DNA of 64,000 nucleotides, taken from contig NC_066850.1 of assembly GCF_001640805.2 (NCBI RefSeq), positions 4,647,162 to 4,711,161 on the forward strand. Direction: 5' to 3'. Source of the stretch: Lates calcarifer. Taxonomy: Eukaryota; Chordata; Actinopteri; Centropomidae. Position 1 is the stretch's first letter; every line of letters starts with the position of its first letter. Both the position numbers and the translations under genes were made by a program. The notes below the pieces were generated by a model that did no database searches, had not been told where the DNA came from, and saw only the letters and a program-made list of their open reading frames with translations. This document shows positions 10,708-23,500 of the stretch, one piece after another.

Positions 10708-13700
10708 TCATGTGGGAATGCGGCTTTTTGTTAAGTCCAGCTCAACATCACAGAAAGCAGGATTTGTGTTGCCAAATTTCTTCTCTCTGTCCTTTGTCAG
10801 GTCGAGCTTTCCTGTCCGTCTCATGACCTTAAGAGGGAAGAGCACAAAGCAGAAGTCAGCAGCTATTAGTGGTCAGTAGCATTTGATATTGTTTGACTGC
10901 ACTTACTCTGTCTCTGAAAAACTTGTTAAGGTAATAAAGGGTAGTGTCTTCTTTCATCAGTGTAAGCCTTGATTCCACCTTCAGCCCCCAGCCTCCTGAA
11001 ATGTACGTATGTAGTATGTAAGAGAACAAAAACGCTTTGAAACAACTTGAAAAAATATTACTCACCTGTGAACAGGCTGACTATCAGCCCCACACTGATA
11101 GCTATTATGGTTCCAATGGGGCTGAAGTAAAGGTAGGACAGAGAGTACCAGTTATCTGCCAGCACAGGCCTGGTGATGGGAGAAAATGGTACATGTTGAG
11201 AAGATAGTGTACAGGGAGTGAACTCTTGCACGTACAGACAAAACATTTATAGATTTCTCTTTATGAATGTTGTGTATAATTGGACTTTCCAGCAGAGATT
11301 TAGATAAACAAGACAGGTTTATTACAGGTTGCAGAGTAATGGGATATTTGTAATAGTATGATAGTAAATATCTAGTCCAAGAGTCCATGAGCTGAAAAGC
11401 TGATTTCCAATGTTCATCTACATGGACACAGTTGTTTATATGTTCCTTAAACTCAGTACAAACATATAATCTCTACTTAGATTTCACAGTGTTCTTATGC
11501 TACCATTCTGCAAACTTACAGGAAGGCATTACCTGTACCTCAACTGGGGATACTATGGCAAATAATATCAAATAAATAATCAGTTACAGCTAGTTACACG
11601 CTTACCTGCTGTTAAGGTTGTGTACTGGGGCTGTGGTGATATAGTTAGGTTGCACTGGCAGAGCCGTGGAGGTCCAGTTGATGCTGTTTGCAGTGGTGAA
11701 GTTACAGCCATCAGTGGTCAGTGGCAGGGGTAGGGTCATCTCAGGAGGGGGAGGGTATATCTGAGCTCCGATACCCACCCACAGGGACACGACCAGCCCT
11801 GACAGGAGACCTGACAAAGCTCCCTTGAAGACATTTTGATCACAGAGAATGCTAAAATCTGCTTTTTAGAGGATCAGGTATTAATGGTATGCAAAAGGGG
11901 TGGTAAATGAGCAAATACTATGGTATGTGATTTAGAAAGATACCTGGTAATTTAAGATGAATATTAGTCGGTAAATGTTAAGTTTTAGAGGGTACATTAT
12001 TATAAGTTAAATTGATTTACAAAGCTGGATTAATATCCAGATATAAGAGAACAGACTTACTTTGGAATTGGCAAATGGACAAAGGATACCCAATGTGAAC
12101 AGGCCAAGTAAAGGACCTCCAATGACCCCGAATATACTGACGGCTGCCTGTATAAAGAAGCATGTGGTGGCTGATTCCTATAATAATAATAATAATAATC
12201 ATCCTATGAAGACTATGAAGCACTATAAAACAAACAGATCTCCTCTTTACCTGCAAGATCCCTCCCATGAGTGAAGCCAGTCCAGCCATTCCAATGCATA
12301 AAGCTCCATATGCAAAACCTGCAAACAGCAGAGAGTTCAGTCTGTAATTACCACCCAAATGTATTAGCGTTCAACAGACAATTTGTCCAGATGAAATACT
12401 GTATACATGGACAATCCACTCACTCAGTCCTTTAGAGATCCAGGACAGGTGTTTCTCAGACATGTTGGTGTACGGTTTGATCAGGTCCTCCACTGTGACT
12501 GCAGCCAGTGCATTGATGCTGGAAGACACTGTGCTGGGGTTGAAATGACACCAAAGTCACACATAATTCAGTCAATATATACACATACAAAAATACAACT
12601 TTTTCAGTTGTGTGTGCTGGATCTGCTGAGTGAAATAACTTAGATATTAAATCCTGTTCTAACCTTAGAGATCCACTATATGCTGCTGCAACAAATAGTC
12701 CAGGAAGGCCAGGATAGTTTCCTAAGATGTCCATCACCAAATATGGCATCAGCTGCAGAGGAGGAGTGACAGTGGATTGCATACATCAACAAGAGAATTG
12801 GAGTCTCTCAATGCATCTATACATATGTCTGTCTCCATCATACCTGATCAGGAGCGGAGACCAGACCAGCAGTCCATGGATCACAGTTCTTATAGACTGA
12901 GTAGAGGCACATTCCTGCAAACACTGAGCACAACAAGATGGACCACAACCCTAACAGGTTGATGTACAGAGATCTGAATATGGGAAGAAATACATATAGG
13001 CAAATAATATAGGAAAATGCTTTTAGGTTTAGGTTACTAAACTGTAAAACTGTTACTGAGAGATTTCCTTTAAGAGTACAAAGAATAGTTACACTCCATA
13101 ATGTGTCCTGGTAAATGTATCCCCCAGTAAAACAAGACACACTCACGCTCTGGCATGACCGATGCTCTTGCAGGAGATGTATCTCTGAACCTGGGCCTGG
13201 TTGATGCCATAGATACTGACCCAAACAAATGCCCCACCAATGGTCACGGTCCAGAAAGTGTGTCTTCTCAGAGGGTTTGTGTCAAAACTAGAGAAAGAGA
13301 AAAAGAGTCCAGTTTGAATTTCAGTTGAAAGTTATGCAGCATGCAGTGTCCTAGATCAAGGACTGGATCCTATATAAAGATGTGTTTCTTCAAAGAACCT
13401 GAAGGCTGCCTCCTCAGATAAAATGACCTAGCCTCACAGAGACCAAAACTAATGGTACATTTAAGAGGCCCATGCCAACTTGTACAGCAAACATTTTCAA
13501 AGTTTATGAACAGGAAACTGCCCTTAAATGGCTCGTAAAGTGTACATAGAAGTGAGTGAATAGTAAGAGCTATGATATGTAGTTTCAACACAACTCACTA
13601 CAGGCAAATTGTGTACCAGAACAAGTTAACAGCATACACTGTAACTTTGAGACTGTTGTAACTTCCATTTTTTCTTAGCAGCTATCAAGAACAAACTCTG

Positions 13701-16027
13701 GACTTTATGTCTGAGTAATATATTTACCAGTAATCAACCACCTGAGCATAAATATTTACCTGATTACTTCATCATACTCACTCCCAAAAATTGAGCCTCC
13801 CTCCTTGCTCTGAATCTGAAATGATGGGGAAGACTCCACCTTGTAAGACCACAGACCTGACGATGACAGACAGGAAGCCTGCAAGCATGACACCAAGCTG
13901 GAGGGGGAAATTTACATCTTTTTAGGGTTATCTGTTTTTATATCATCTTAATCTAATGTATTATTCTAAATCACAAGCCAGAAATGTTGGTATTTACCAA
14001 CCAAATTATGTTATTTTGTCATCCAGAAGCCTACCTGAATCACATCAGTCCACACCACTGCCTTCAGACCGCCCTGTAACAATATAAACCACAAACAGGT
14101 GTTGTGTTGACTGTACATTATAATCCAAGAATTCAAAGAGTTAAAATTCTGGGGTGAAACACTCACACATACCATTGTGCAGTAAAAGGTACACACCACA
14201 CCTGTGGAGATGACTGCACCCCACAGATCCATACCAGTTACTACAGAGAGAAAGAGGCTTTCAGACAGTGGTCACTCAATTGAGCAAAACCAAGCAGCCT
14301 CAAGTGCCCTCATGGAGGTATGTGATGGTTAACCTGACTGCTGTGGACTGAAACCAACATACCTTGGTTTAAAGCTAGAGCTGGGGCATAAATGACAATT
14401 CCAGTGTAGAGGATCTGTAACAAAGAGAGATATAATTCCAACAATAAAAGACTCCTAGGTGTCAGATTTGTGGTTTGACCCACAAAAGTTAAAACCTTAA
14501 CATTATGTGTTGACTGGCTTCTTACTCACTGTCTGCACAATGAAGAGCACAGTCCCCAGCAGACGGGTGGCTCTGTTGAAACGCAGCTCCAGATACTTTA
14601 GCAGAGACGTGACGCAGACAGAAAAGAAACAGTTCAGGACAGTTTTTAGGCACGAGAATTCAAAAAGTTACTGTATCATTCCCAATCTATCATCTCAAAC
14701 TGACATCTGGACTTGCTTCAAGAATTAATTTATGCTGGAGAGCAGCTCTGACCAGTCCTCCCCAAACTCATCTCACCGTATCTTTTCCTAACTCAGTTTC
14801 AACATACTTTTTGAGTAAAGTCATATCTACCTGAGACTACAACAAGGACGTGCTCTTTAGTGTTTCAGTATCACTTTTAACAACCTTTATTTGCACAGTA
14901 AGACAACAGCAGTTTAATATCTGAGTTGGTTTCTCTAGTATTGTACAGGCAAACAAAGCATTTTACATATTTCATGCCTGTTTGAATAGAGTAAAAATAG
15001 AATACAACCATTGCATTGCAAAACATCAGAAACCATGACACAAAATAACATGAGGACTGTGAAATTACTTAACACATAACTCCTGATCTGAAAACCACAC
15101 TCACCTCATATGTGCTGGTGACAGCGAGTCTGTAAAAGACTGGGAGAAAGATCTCAGATGTGACCACTATGGTTATTATATAGGAGAGACCATAAAATCC
15201 AATACTGGCTCCATAGCGGTACACCTAAGGATCAGGGATGATATGCATTATTAAGGTTTTCTATGATCTAGTATCTGAATTACAACACAAAGGTTTGGAG
15301 TGGTAAGCACACACCACAAAGCCAATGAAGTAGCTCAGATTTATCTATCCACCATAAAGTAAGGGAATGAAATCACCCTTTGTTTGTGTTCAGTGAGCAT
15401 GTCTTGTTGGATTTCATATAAAGATTTATTGTCTGATTAAAGTGATCTCAGTTTGCTGAGCTGGTATCTGATTTCAGTCAGTTGTTGTCGGCTCAGTTCA
15501 GAGTAAAAAAAACAGCTTTATTTATGTTTTTGTATTTTGTTATCTTTAAACATCTTTAAAATTATGTTTTCTGTGAATTAATTCAATCATTTAGACATGT
15601 ACCTATGAGCCCTGCCATAATTGCACAGGCATACAGCTCATAAATTTATATTTTAATTGTCTCTACCATTATGTCTGTGATTCACTTGAAAAGTCAGGGA
15701 AACTACAATTACCAAAAAAGTTTTCCTTTCAGTTGAACCAGACACAAAATGATTTTTTTGCATTTGTCCGCGGGGAATGTGATGTGATCTTACCTCGGCT
15801 GGATTTGACAGCACCGTGATGGCTGACATGAAGCTGGCGGTCAGGGACAAGGAGACAGGCAGGGCCGTCAGTCTGCGGCCCCCCATTAGGAAGTCCCCGG
15901 AGCTTCTCTGGCCCCTGTCCGCCCAGGCGTAGTAGACCCCGACAGCAGCTGACACCACCAGCATGAGAGCGAAGACCACATAGTCTGCTACCGCAAATGA
16001 GCTTGTTACTGGAGAGTCCCCTGACAT
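10708..16027 (-). CDS. slc5a8: Sodium-coupled monocarboxylate transporter, SLC5A8 type (intact copy)
   Basis: Seventeen exons join in phase to 616 codons (human SLC5A8 has 610 aa): 16027-15794, 15224-15105, 14595-14530, 14414-14363, 14240-14173, 14073-14035, 13897-13782, 13287-13147, 12973-12844, 12752-12664, 12533-12424, 12318-12251, 12147-12061, 11823-11606, 11169-11066, 10995-10907 and 10827-10708. The SLC5 family carries lactate, butyrate, pyruvate and nicotinate with sodium across apical epithelial membranes. Visible marks are [23 protein letters not shown] (TM1), [58 protein letters not shown], a [15 protein letters not shown] block, [21 protein letters not shown] and a C-terminal [20 protein letters not shown] favours SLC5A8 over SLC5A12. 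It lies next to utp20 as in human 12q23, so this is probably the orthologue and the other two copies are duplicates. Confidence 0.92.
12179..12199. repeat. (TAA)n microsatellite
   Basis: About seven TAA units lie in the intron between exons 12 and 13 of slc5a8. Confidence 0.9.
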
Positions 16028-16185
16028 TTTGGTGGAAGTTAGAAATAAAACGGTTCAGAGAGTTATTCAAACTGTCCCATGTGTTCTGCACTCAGACACA
16101 GACCAGTACTCTGTGGATAAATGGAGGTCCTGGCACATCACCTCCTCACTCAACACTGAGCTAAAAGCAGGACAACAGACTTTTA

Positions 16186-16230
<45 letters not shown>

Positions 16231-16231
16231 G
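16186..16231. repeat. Compound (GT)n(GA)n microsatellite
   Basis: A pure GT run passes directly into a pure GA run, about 46 bp in all, some 160 bp upstream of the slc5a8 start codon. Confidence 0.95.
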
Positions 16232-16315
16232 CATTCCAGGCAGGTACATGTGAAGTCAATAGGCCAGGAAAATGAATTGGTCACCTGACCACAGGATAAA
16301 AGCTATCATCAGTTC

Positions 16316-16318
<3 letters not shown>

Positions 16319-16357
<39 letters not shown>
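16319..16357. repeat. (AC)n microsatellite
   Basis: About 19 AC units lie some 290 bp upstream of the slc5a8 start codon. GT on one side and AC on the other could pair as an inverted repeat. Confidence 0.95.
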
Positions 16358-16359
<2 letters not shown>

Positions 16360-17588
16360 TAATATACTATCAAATACTATCAAATATGATATAGTGAATC
16401 TGAATTTGTGAAACTGGAATGAACAAATTGCATTTGTTTTTTTGCCAGAAAAATGACTGAAACAATTAGTCAATTCCAAAAATAGTTGCCAATTAATTTT
16501 CTTTTCACAAAAATCTTTAAAAGGGTTGAATAAGTAAGTAAGTATAAATAAGTAGGTAAGTAGGTAAAATCAAAGACAGTTTGACCTTGTTTTAGCAGGA
16601 TAAGCACAGGTGTAACTAATGAACTAATTACCAATATCAACATGCACAGACACACCTGAATGGAGCTCATCTATTAATTAGTTCCACCTGTTCGTCTCCT
16701 GCTCTGACCATAGACTACAGTCGACGGCTCTCACACAAAATGTCCGCATAAGATGGTGAGTTACTCAACTGATGTTGGTTTGACATAGATACGCTACCAC
16801 TATCTATGGCTCATTAATGGGAGTTGTGGGATGTTGACAAATTAATTGTTGTTTTGTCTTTGTTAAAATTATGAGATATTCAAATTTTAACAGCTATGTC
16901 TGGTCCAGAAAGACGAGTGAAATAAATGCTATATGGAGGGAAAAAAAGCTAAGCTAAGCTAGCTTGAACCAGGGTTGAACATTCTGTACAAGTAGGGTAT
17001 CTGGTCGTTATTACAAAGCTTACGTAGCAAGTGAAATACTGGAAAAATACTGGAAAATATTTTATGTTTGTCTTTATTATTATTATTATTATTTTTTCTT
17101 TTCTTTTTTTTTTTTTACCTTATTCAGACATGGTACTGTGAGGTTTTTCTGGCTTAACTCCATAACTCCTCTTCAACAGTTTGAGTAAAGTTGAAGTTTT
17201 TCGACTGTCCACACAGTCTAGAAGTCGGACATACGTACCAAAAGTCTACCGAACGGATTTACTTAAGTGTTTAACCATTTATTCATGTATTTAAAAAGCT
17301 GCCGAATAAAAAACGAACCCGGAAACAGAATGGCGCGAAGCCTCAGACAAAAGCGGAAGTGAGGGAGGATTTCTCTCTCGCCTCGACGCTTCTTTTCATG
17401 TACCACGCGGAGAGAAAAATCTCCCATAATGCCTTGTTCAGCATGGCTGCGTCCTGGAGTCGGCGTGTGTGTAAACAGTTGTAACATCAGCTTGAAGAAG
17501 ACACAAACTATAGTGTTTTAATGAATCGCTTTAATCGCTCACTAATCTTTGGAATACAACCCACCATTGATCAAACAAAGAAGCAACG

Positions 17589-20500
17589 ATGAAGATCAAG
17601 TCTAAGTCTTCGTATCACAAATCAGAGAACACCTACCGGGTGAGAGTCCACAACCATACCGTAGCATGATGCTGAAAAAGTAGCAGCTATGTAGTGGAGA
17701 TAAAACTGTAAACCCTGTCATTTTGTTAGTGTGGTATATCTTTGTTAAACACTCTGTCTCTTTCAGTTTCTCACTTTTGCTGAGAGACTTGCCAATGTCA
17801 ACATTAATGTCATCCATCGCATTGACAGAACTGGATCTTATGCTGAGGTATGTGCAGTCAGTAATCATTGCTCCCTAACTATTAACCCCCATTTATACAG
17901 TAAACTTTCCTGTTTTTATTTTTGTTCCTAATGACCTTTTTTCTTTTAATGCAGGAAGTAGAAACATACTTTTCTGAAGGACTGACAAAATGGAGAGACC
18001 TCAATTTGACAGCACATTTCAGTACGTACACAAAATAAGAAATACTACATCACTTGCTATATTATCACCCTATAAAACTGATGCCTTTCCTCCACAGCAA
18101 CATTTTTGAAAGAAGTAGCCAACAAGAGCCAGTCATTCAACATGCTGGTTTTCCATCAGAAGTCGATAGTAGAGAGTCTGAAAACACACCTGGCTGTCAA
18201 GAACAGTCTGGCCTATCAACCACTGCTGGAGTAAGTGTTTTGCATGTGACTTGTAGTTTTACCAGATTCCAAGAAGCTTACCTTTTCAGTTGCTTTAAAA
18301 CATACTAATTAAACTTTGCGTGGCACTAACTCCCGTTTTGTGTTTCCCCTCTTCCCTCCCTCAGCCTGGTGGTTCAGCTGGCCAGAGACCTGCAGACTGA
18401 CTTCTATCCTCACTTCCCTGACTTCTTCATTCTCATCACCACATTGCTGGACACAAAGGACACAGAGGTGCTGGAGTGGGCCTTCACCTGCCTCTCCTAT
18501 CTCTACAAGTACCTGTGGAGGGTCATGGTGAAGGACATGACCAATATCTACAGGTGAGAAAAGGCTCGAGTCAGACTCTGCAGATGTTTCACTGGAGAGT
18601 GAGAAACTTTGGCTGACATTAACTCTACATTAACTTTTTATCCCACAGTCTCTACAGCACACTGTTGGCACACAAGAAGGAGCACATCCGCAATTTTGCA
18701 GCAGAGAGCTTCTCTTTTTTGATGAGAAAGGTTGGTAACTTGAATGTGATCAGACATCTAACATGAATTTATGTTTTCCTTCCTTGTACCTTTTTTTCAT
18801 CTGCAGCTGCTACTTAAAGATACTTAAATTAGTGTTTGTTTGGTGTATCCAGTGGTCTGCTGATGATAAACCATGGCTCTTTTCATCCCACACAGGTTCC
18901 AGATCTTGATGCCCTGCTGACTCATGTGTTCTCAGACCTGCAGCAGCACCCTGATAAGGCAGAAGGAGCAGGTCAGCTGCTGTTTGAGATGTGCAAAGGA
19001 GTCAGAAACATGTTCCACTCCTGCACTGCAAATGTGAGTTTTTATCCTCACGGAGTTTTAATTATATGTGCTCTACAGTTTTCTGTTATTGAAAATTGAA
19101 TGGGTCCTGGTTTATCTTCATTTTCTATTTCTCTGTGCCTTTCTCTTCAGGCTCTCCCTGTGGCTCTGCGAAAGCTCGGTCCCATAACTAGTCCAGGAGT
19201 CTGTTTGCCTTGGGACACTGTCAGAGACGCCCTGGATCACATGGCTCAGGCTGCAGCTAATCACGTCGACAGAGAACACTTCCTGGTTTTATGGGAGTCA
19301 CTACAGGTAAAGCAGGATTCAGATTTGAAACTCGGCACTGTCTGTGTGTTGTGTTAATTTATTTTCTGCACTCTTCAAGACCACTGTTATACTGAGTGCT
19401 TTGTATCTGATGGTGGTGTGAACCTACATGCAGGTCAGTGTGGTGGAGATCCTTGATGTCGTTGAGTTGAAGGGGGAAGAGGCAGGTCTGGCGACAGAGC
19501 AGCTGGAGAGGCTGCTGTTCATTCTCCACACCCTGGTGTCCCACCGAGATGGATCCAAGATCACCAAACCAGAGGCTGTCTGCCAGGTGAGAGGAGAAGA
19601 TCATTTGTGGGGCACCCTTATTCCTCCTTAAAGTCAAAATCTAGCATTACGCAGCTTGACTGTACGTTCTCATCATCTTATTTTCTTACGCCTGCAGACG
19701 GTGTTGCGGCTGATTCAGAGCTCAGCTCTGTCGATTCCCTGCTACCGCCTCCTCCTCCAGATCATCTCCTCTCTGCTCCTCGGGGAGAACGTCAGCCTGC
19801 CTAAATCACTCATCCAGGAGACGGTTCAAAAGGTGACGAGAAAAAAGTTCATAACTGCATGTTTTAGAGTCAGTAAATGTGTTTGCACACCTGCTTTTCT
19901 GACTTTATTTTCTTCAACAGGTGTTTGGCAGCACAGTGGGGCAAGACCTGATCTTAGAGTTCACCAAGGAGATGTTCACCATGAAACAGTTTGAGCAGGT
20001 GAGTCGTCACCAGATATATTCAGAATTTTTTTTTTGTGTGTGTGTGTGTGTCTCTGTGACACTAACCTCTTTCTCCTCCCCTCTCCTCCAGCTCTTCCTC
20101 CCCAGCCTGCTGCGCTTCACTGCTGGGTTGTTCAGTTGCGGAGATGCCCTGTCTCGCCACTGTGGCCTGGAGGTGCTGGTCAGCCTGATCCTCGCCAAAG
20201 CCCCACCCCCGACTGACGGCTCCATGGCCTTTGAAACCTACCCTCTGCTCTTCACTGGACAAACCACAGTGTGAGATACTGCAGCATGCCTCAAATATTT
20301 AACGGTCACTTTTAACTTGGTCATAAATTGAATTCTAGTTATCTAAATGTTTTCTTCTCTTCTTTAGCAGTAAGGAGGCAGGTCAGGTGAGAAGTACGAC
20401 ATCAGAGCAGCTAGCAGTGCCAGACCTGGTGCTGTCTCTGATTAGATTTCCTGATGAACAGAACCAGTCCATCACTGACCTGTCTCTACCTTGGTCTGCC

Positions 20501-23500
20501 CTGATGCTGCTGCCGCACGTCAGGTAACACACACAAATCAAAGATATATATGCACCATCACAGTCACAGTTTTGAGAGATGTAATCCAGACAGGGAGAGT
20601 CTTGATAAATCCTTTGGGGAACTGAAATTTAATCAGGATTTTTAAATCATATTTGAATCACATATTAAGTAAGACATATTCTTCAACTTGGATCACATCA
20701 CCATTACATTAGGAGGTGATTTAGACTGGTTTTCTCCTTTTCAGCTGCAAACTAAAGACCGTTTGCCTCCATATGAAAATAGTATTTAAAATAAATAGAA
20801 ATTAATATGATTTACTAAGGTTTAGCTGTTGAAAGTCTGAGAAAATGTATATATAATGTAGAAATATGTCTCATATATGTTTGTCCTGATCTGTTGTTGT
20901 TTAATATTCCAGACCTCTGGCTCCAGGTAGTGTTGTTCCTGCTGTGACTGCTCTCTTAAACCACCTCCTGTGTCAGATTGAGGCAGAGAAACTGGGGAAA
21001 GGTTTGTGATATCATGTTTTCGCCCTCTCTCTCTTATTTTCTTGTTGATTTCATGTATGGAAAGTGACAGAAACATTAATAGGAAAATGTTCAAAGCAAC
21101 TAAAATGGTGTCACTGCTCTTCCACCCTCCAGCTGGTCTGTTTGTTGCCAGACAGGCCCTGAGCTGCCTCCTCAGTCTGGACGGCTCTGCTGAGCTTCTC
21201 TCTCTGGTCACTGTGGACAAGATCACTTCAATCCTAAGGTGTGTGCTGCATAGCATCCCTGTCCATATTTTACTGCTGAATGTCAAAGATCCAAGGATTT
21301 ACATTTTTCTGTTTATTTTTATTGTCACAGGAGGTTTCCTACAGACCTGTCTGCCTTGTTGCTAGGAGACCTCTACTATACCCGCCTGTCACTCAGTGGT
21401 GTTTCGGCGCATCTGTCCCACAGTGCATTGCTGGAGCTTTACCAGATCCTGCACGCCAATCTCTCCTCCAACATCTCTAAGGTTTGTGTCCAGTCACAGC
21501 AGTGCAAATTATGATCCCTTGAGATTTTGGAAGGTCACCTAAACACAAAAAAAGCTTTTTCATCTCATATTCTGAAGATTAACTCTGGTGTGTTTGGGTA
21601 TATATTCCTACATTTATTACCTTGAGTTTTATTAGTTATTTTCTCTTTCAGATTCGCCTTCTGACTCTGAGGATTCTCTCTCAGTTTGAGGCAGAGCTCC
21701 CTCCACAGACTGAGGTACAGCTGTCAGTCCAGGTTCTCCTTAAACTACGCCAAACACAGGAGTAACAGAAACAGTAAACTCATGTACTTATTTGTGAGAC
21801 TGTCTGTCCCTCTGTCCAGGGTGAGGAGAATGTGGAGGTGCAGCCGGTGTTTGCAGTTTGCCTGCAGGCAGAACTGGTGCCGGCTTCAGTGCAGGACTAC
21901 AGAGAGAAGCTGCTTCATCTCCGGAAGCTGAGGCATGACCTGGTGCAGCGCAGCCTGCCACAGGGGCCGCCCGGCACCTTCCAGCAGGTACAGAGGGAGG
22001 AGTACTCCTGGCTGGAAAAAAGCCAACACTGTGATCTTGAAAATGTATTCTTGGGATGTGATTTCTGATTTTGCTTTTTTCTCTTTCTTTCAGGTGCCCC
22101 TGCGCTACCTTACTGCAATGCTGTTTATCAACTTCAGGCCGCTGTGGGACGCAGTCATTGAACTTCTTGTGTGAGTATAAGAGACACACACACCTATGAT
22201 ATTTTGATTTATTGATTTGTTTATGTCAAGTGAAAATTTTTCAACATGCACTGTGCATGTTGTAGTGTCTGCTGAATAAATTTAGCATTTATTAGTTTCT
22301 TTCCTCCACACAGGAGCCATGCCAGAGGGATGGACAACAAGAACTTCTGGACAGTCTACCATGAACATCTAGAGATGGTGGCAGGGTTGGCTGGTAAGGC
22401 TGCTGGATTATGGTGCAAAATAAATACAGTATGCAGATGAAACGTGATAAAAACAAATCACCAATATCTGCCTGTTATAGAAAAGGAACTGCAGGAGAAC
22501 GACGAAGATGACGTCAGTAATGATGAGGAGGAGTTCAGTCATCAGAGTGAGCCGGGCTGTGACGTCATTGAAAGTGGGGACGTGGGGGTGCTGTTCTTGG
22601 AGCAGCTGAAGTTGATCTGTGACCCCAACGAGAGGACGGACTTCCCAAACTTCCGCAGCCTGTTGTGGCGCGCCATGGCCCAGTTTCCTGACAGAGTAGA
22701 ACCACGCAGCCGAGAACTGAGTCCTCTGCTGCTCAGGTTCATCAGGTCAGTGTTTAAATAGAGTTGGTTCAGGAAGAACATCTGTTCTGCAGGAGTGGGG
22801 GCATCAAGTCCTGATATTTTTTGTTTTTGTCGTAGGAATGAGTTTTATCCTGCCGACCTGCTGGTAGCCCCCACTCAGGACCTGAGGAAGAGGAGTGATG
22901 CTGCCCTAGAGGATTCTGGGATGGCTGTGGAGGAAGAGGAGGAGAGAGAGGACGAGGAGCAGGATGTGGAGGACAGAGGTCGACAGCAGAAGAAAGGACC
23001 TCCGAGGAGAGCTGCTGCCAAGTAAGACATCAGCTACCTACTGATCGCTAATGGCTTAGCACTGATGTTAGTGGCTAACATTAGCTGGTTAACACAATGG
23101 AGCATTTAGCAGCTAAAAGAACTGAATATTTCCCTCAGGAGTGGGAGGAAACCAAAAAAGTAGCTAAAAGGAGAATTAGATTAGATTTATATTCATCAGG
23201 TGTAACAGAAACTAACTTAATGTTACTCTGCTGGACTTTTAGATAGACACAGCTTTCAAAATCATCATTATACTTTAGGTTGCCCAGTAAACTAGAGCAC
23301 ATTATACATGTAGGAGCTTTAATGACCAGGGAATGACAGAGTAACAGGATCTGGAGGCATGTATTGTTAACTTTGTGTCACGTTTTCATGAAATTTCTTT
23401 TCTCCTCTCATAGACAGCTGATTGCCCATCTGAAAGTTTTTGCCAAATTCACTAACCCTCGTTCTCTCTACCTGGAGGGCAGTCTCTGTGAGCTCTATAA

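Larger units (their letters stand above)
16028..17588. other. Intergenic region between slc5a8 and utp20 starts
   Basis: These 1.56 kb separate two divergently transcribed genes. They hold two microsatellites (listed separately), a TTA repeat at 17074-17092 followed by T-rich sequence, and a GC-richer last 300 bp. That last part includes GCGGAAGT (an ETS-type site) near 17353 and is probably the utp20 housekeeping promoter. No additional coding exon was recognised. Confidence 0.55.
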
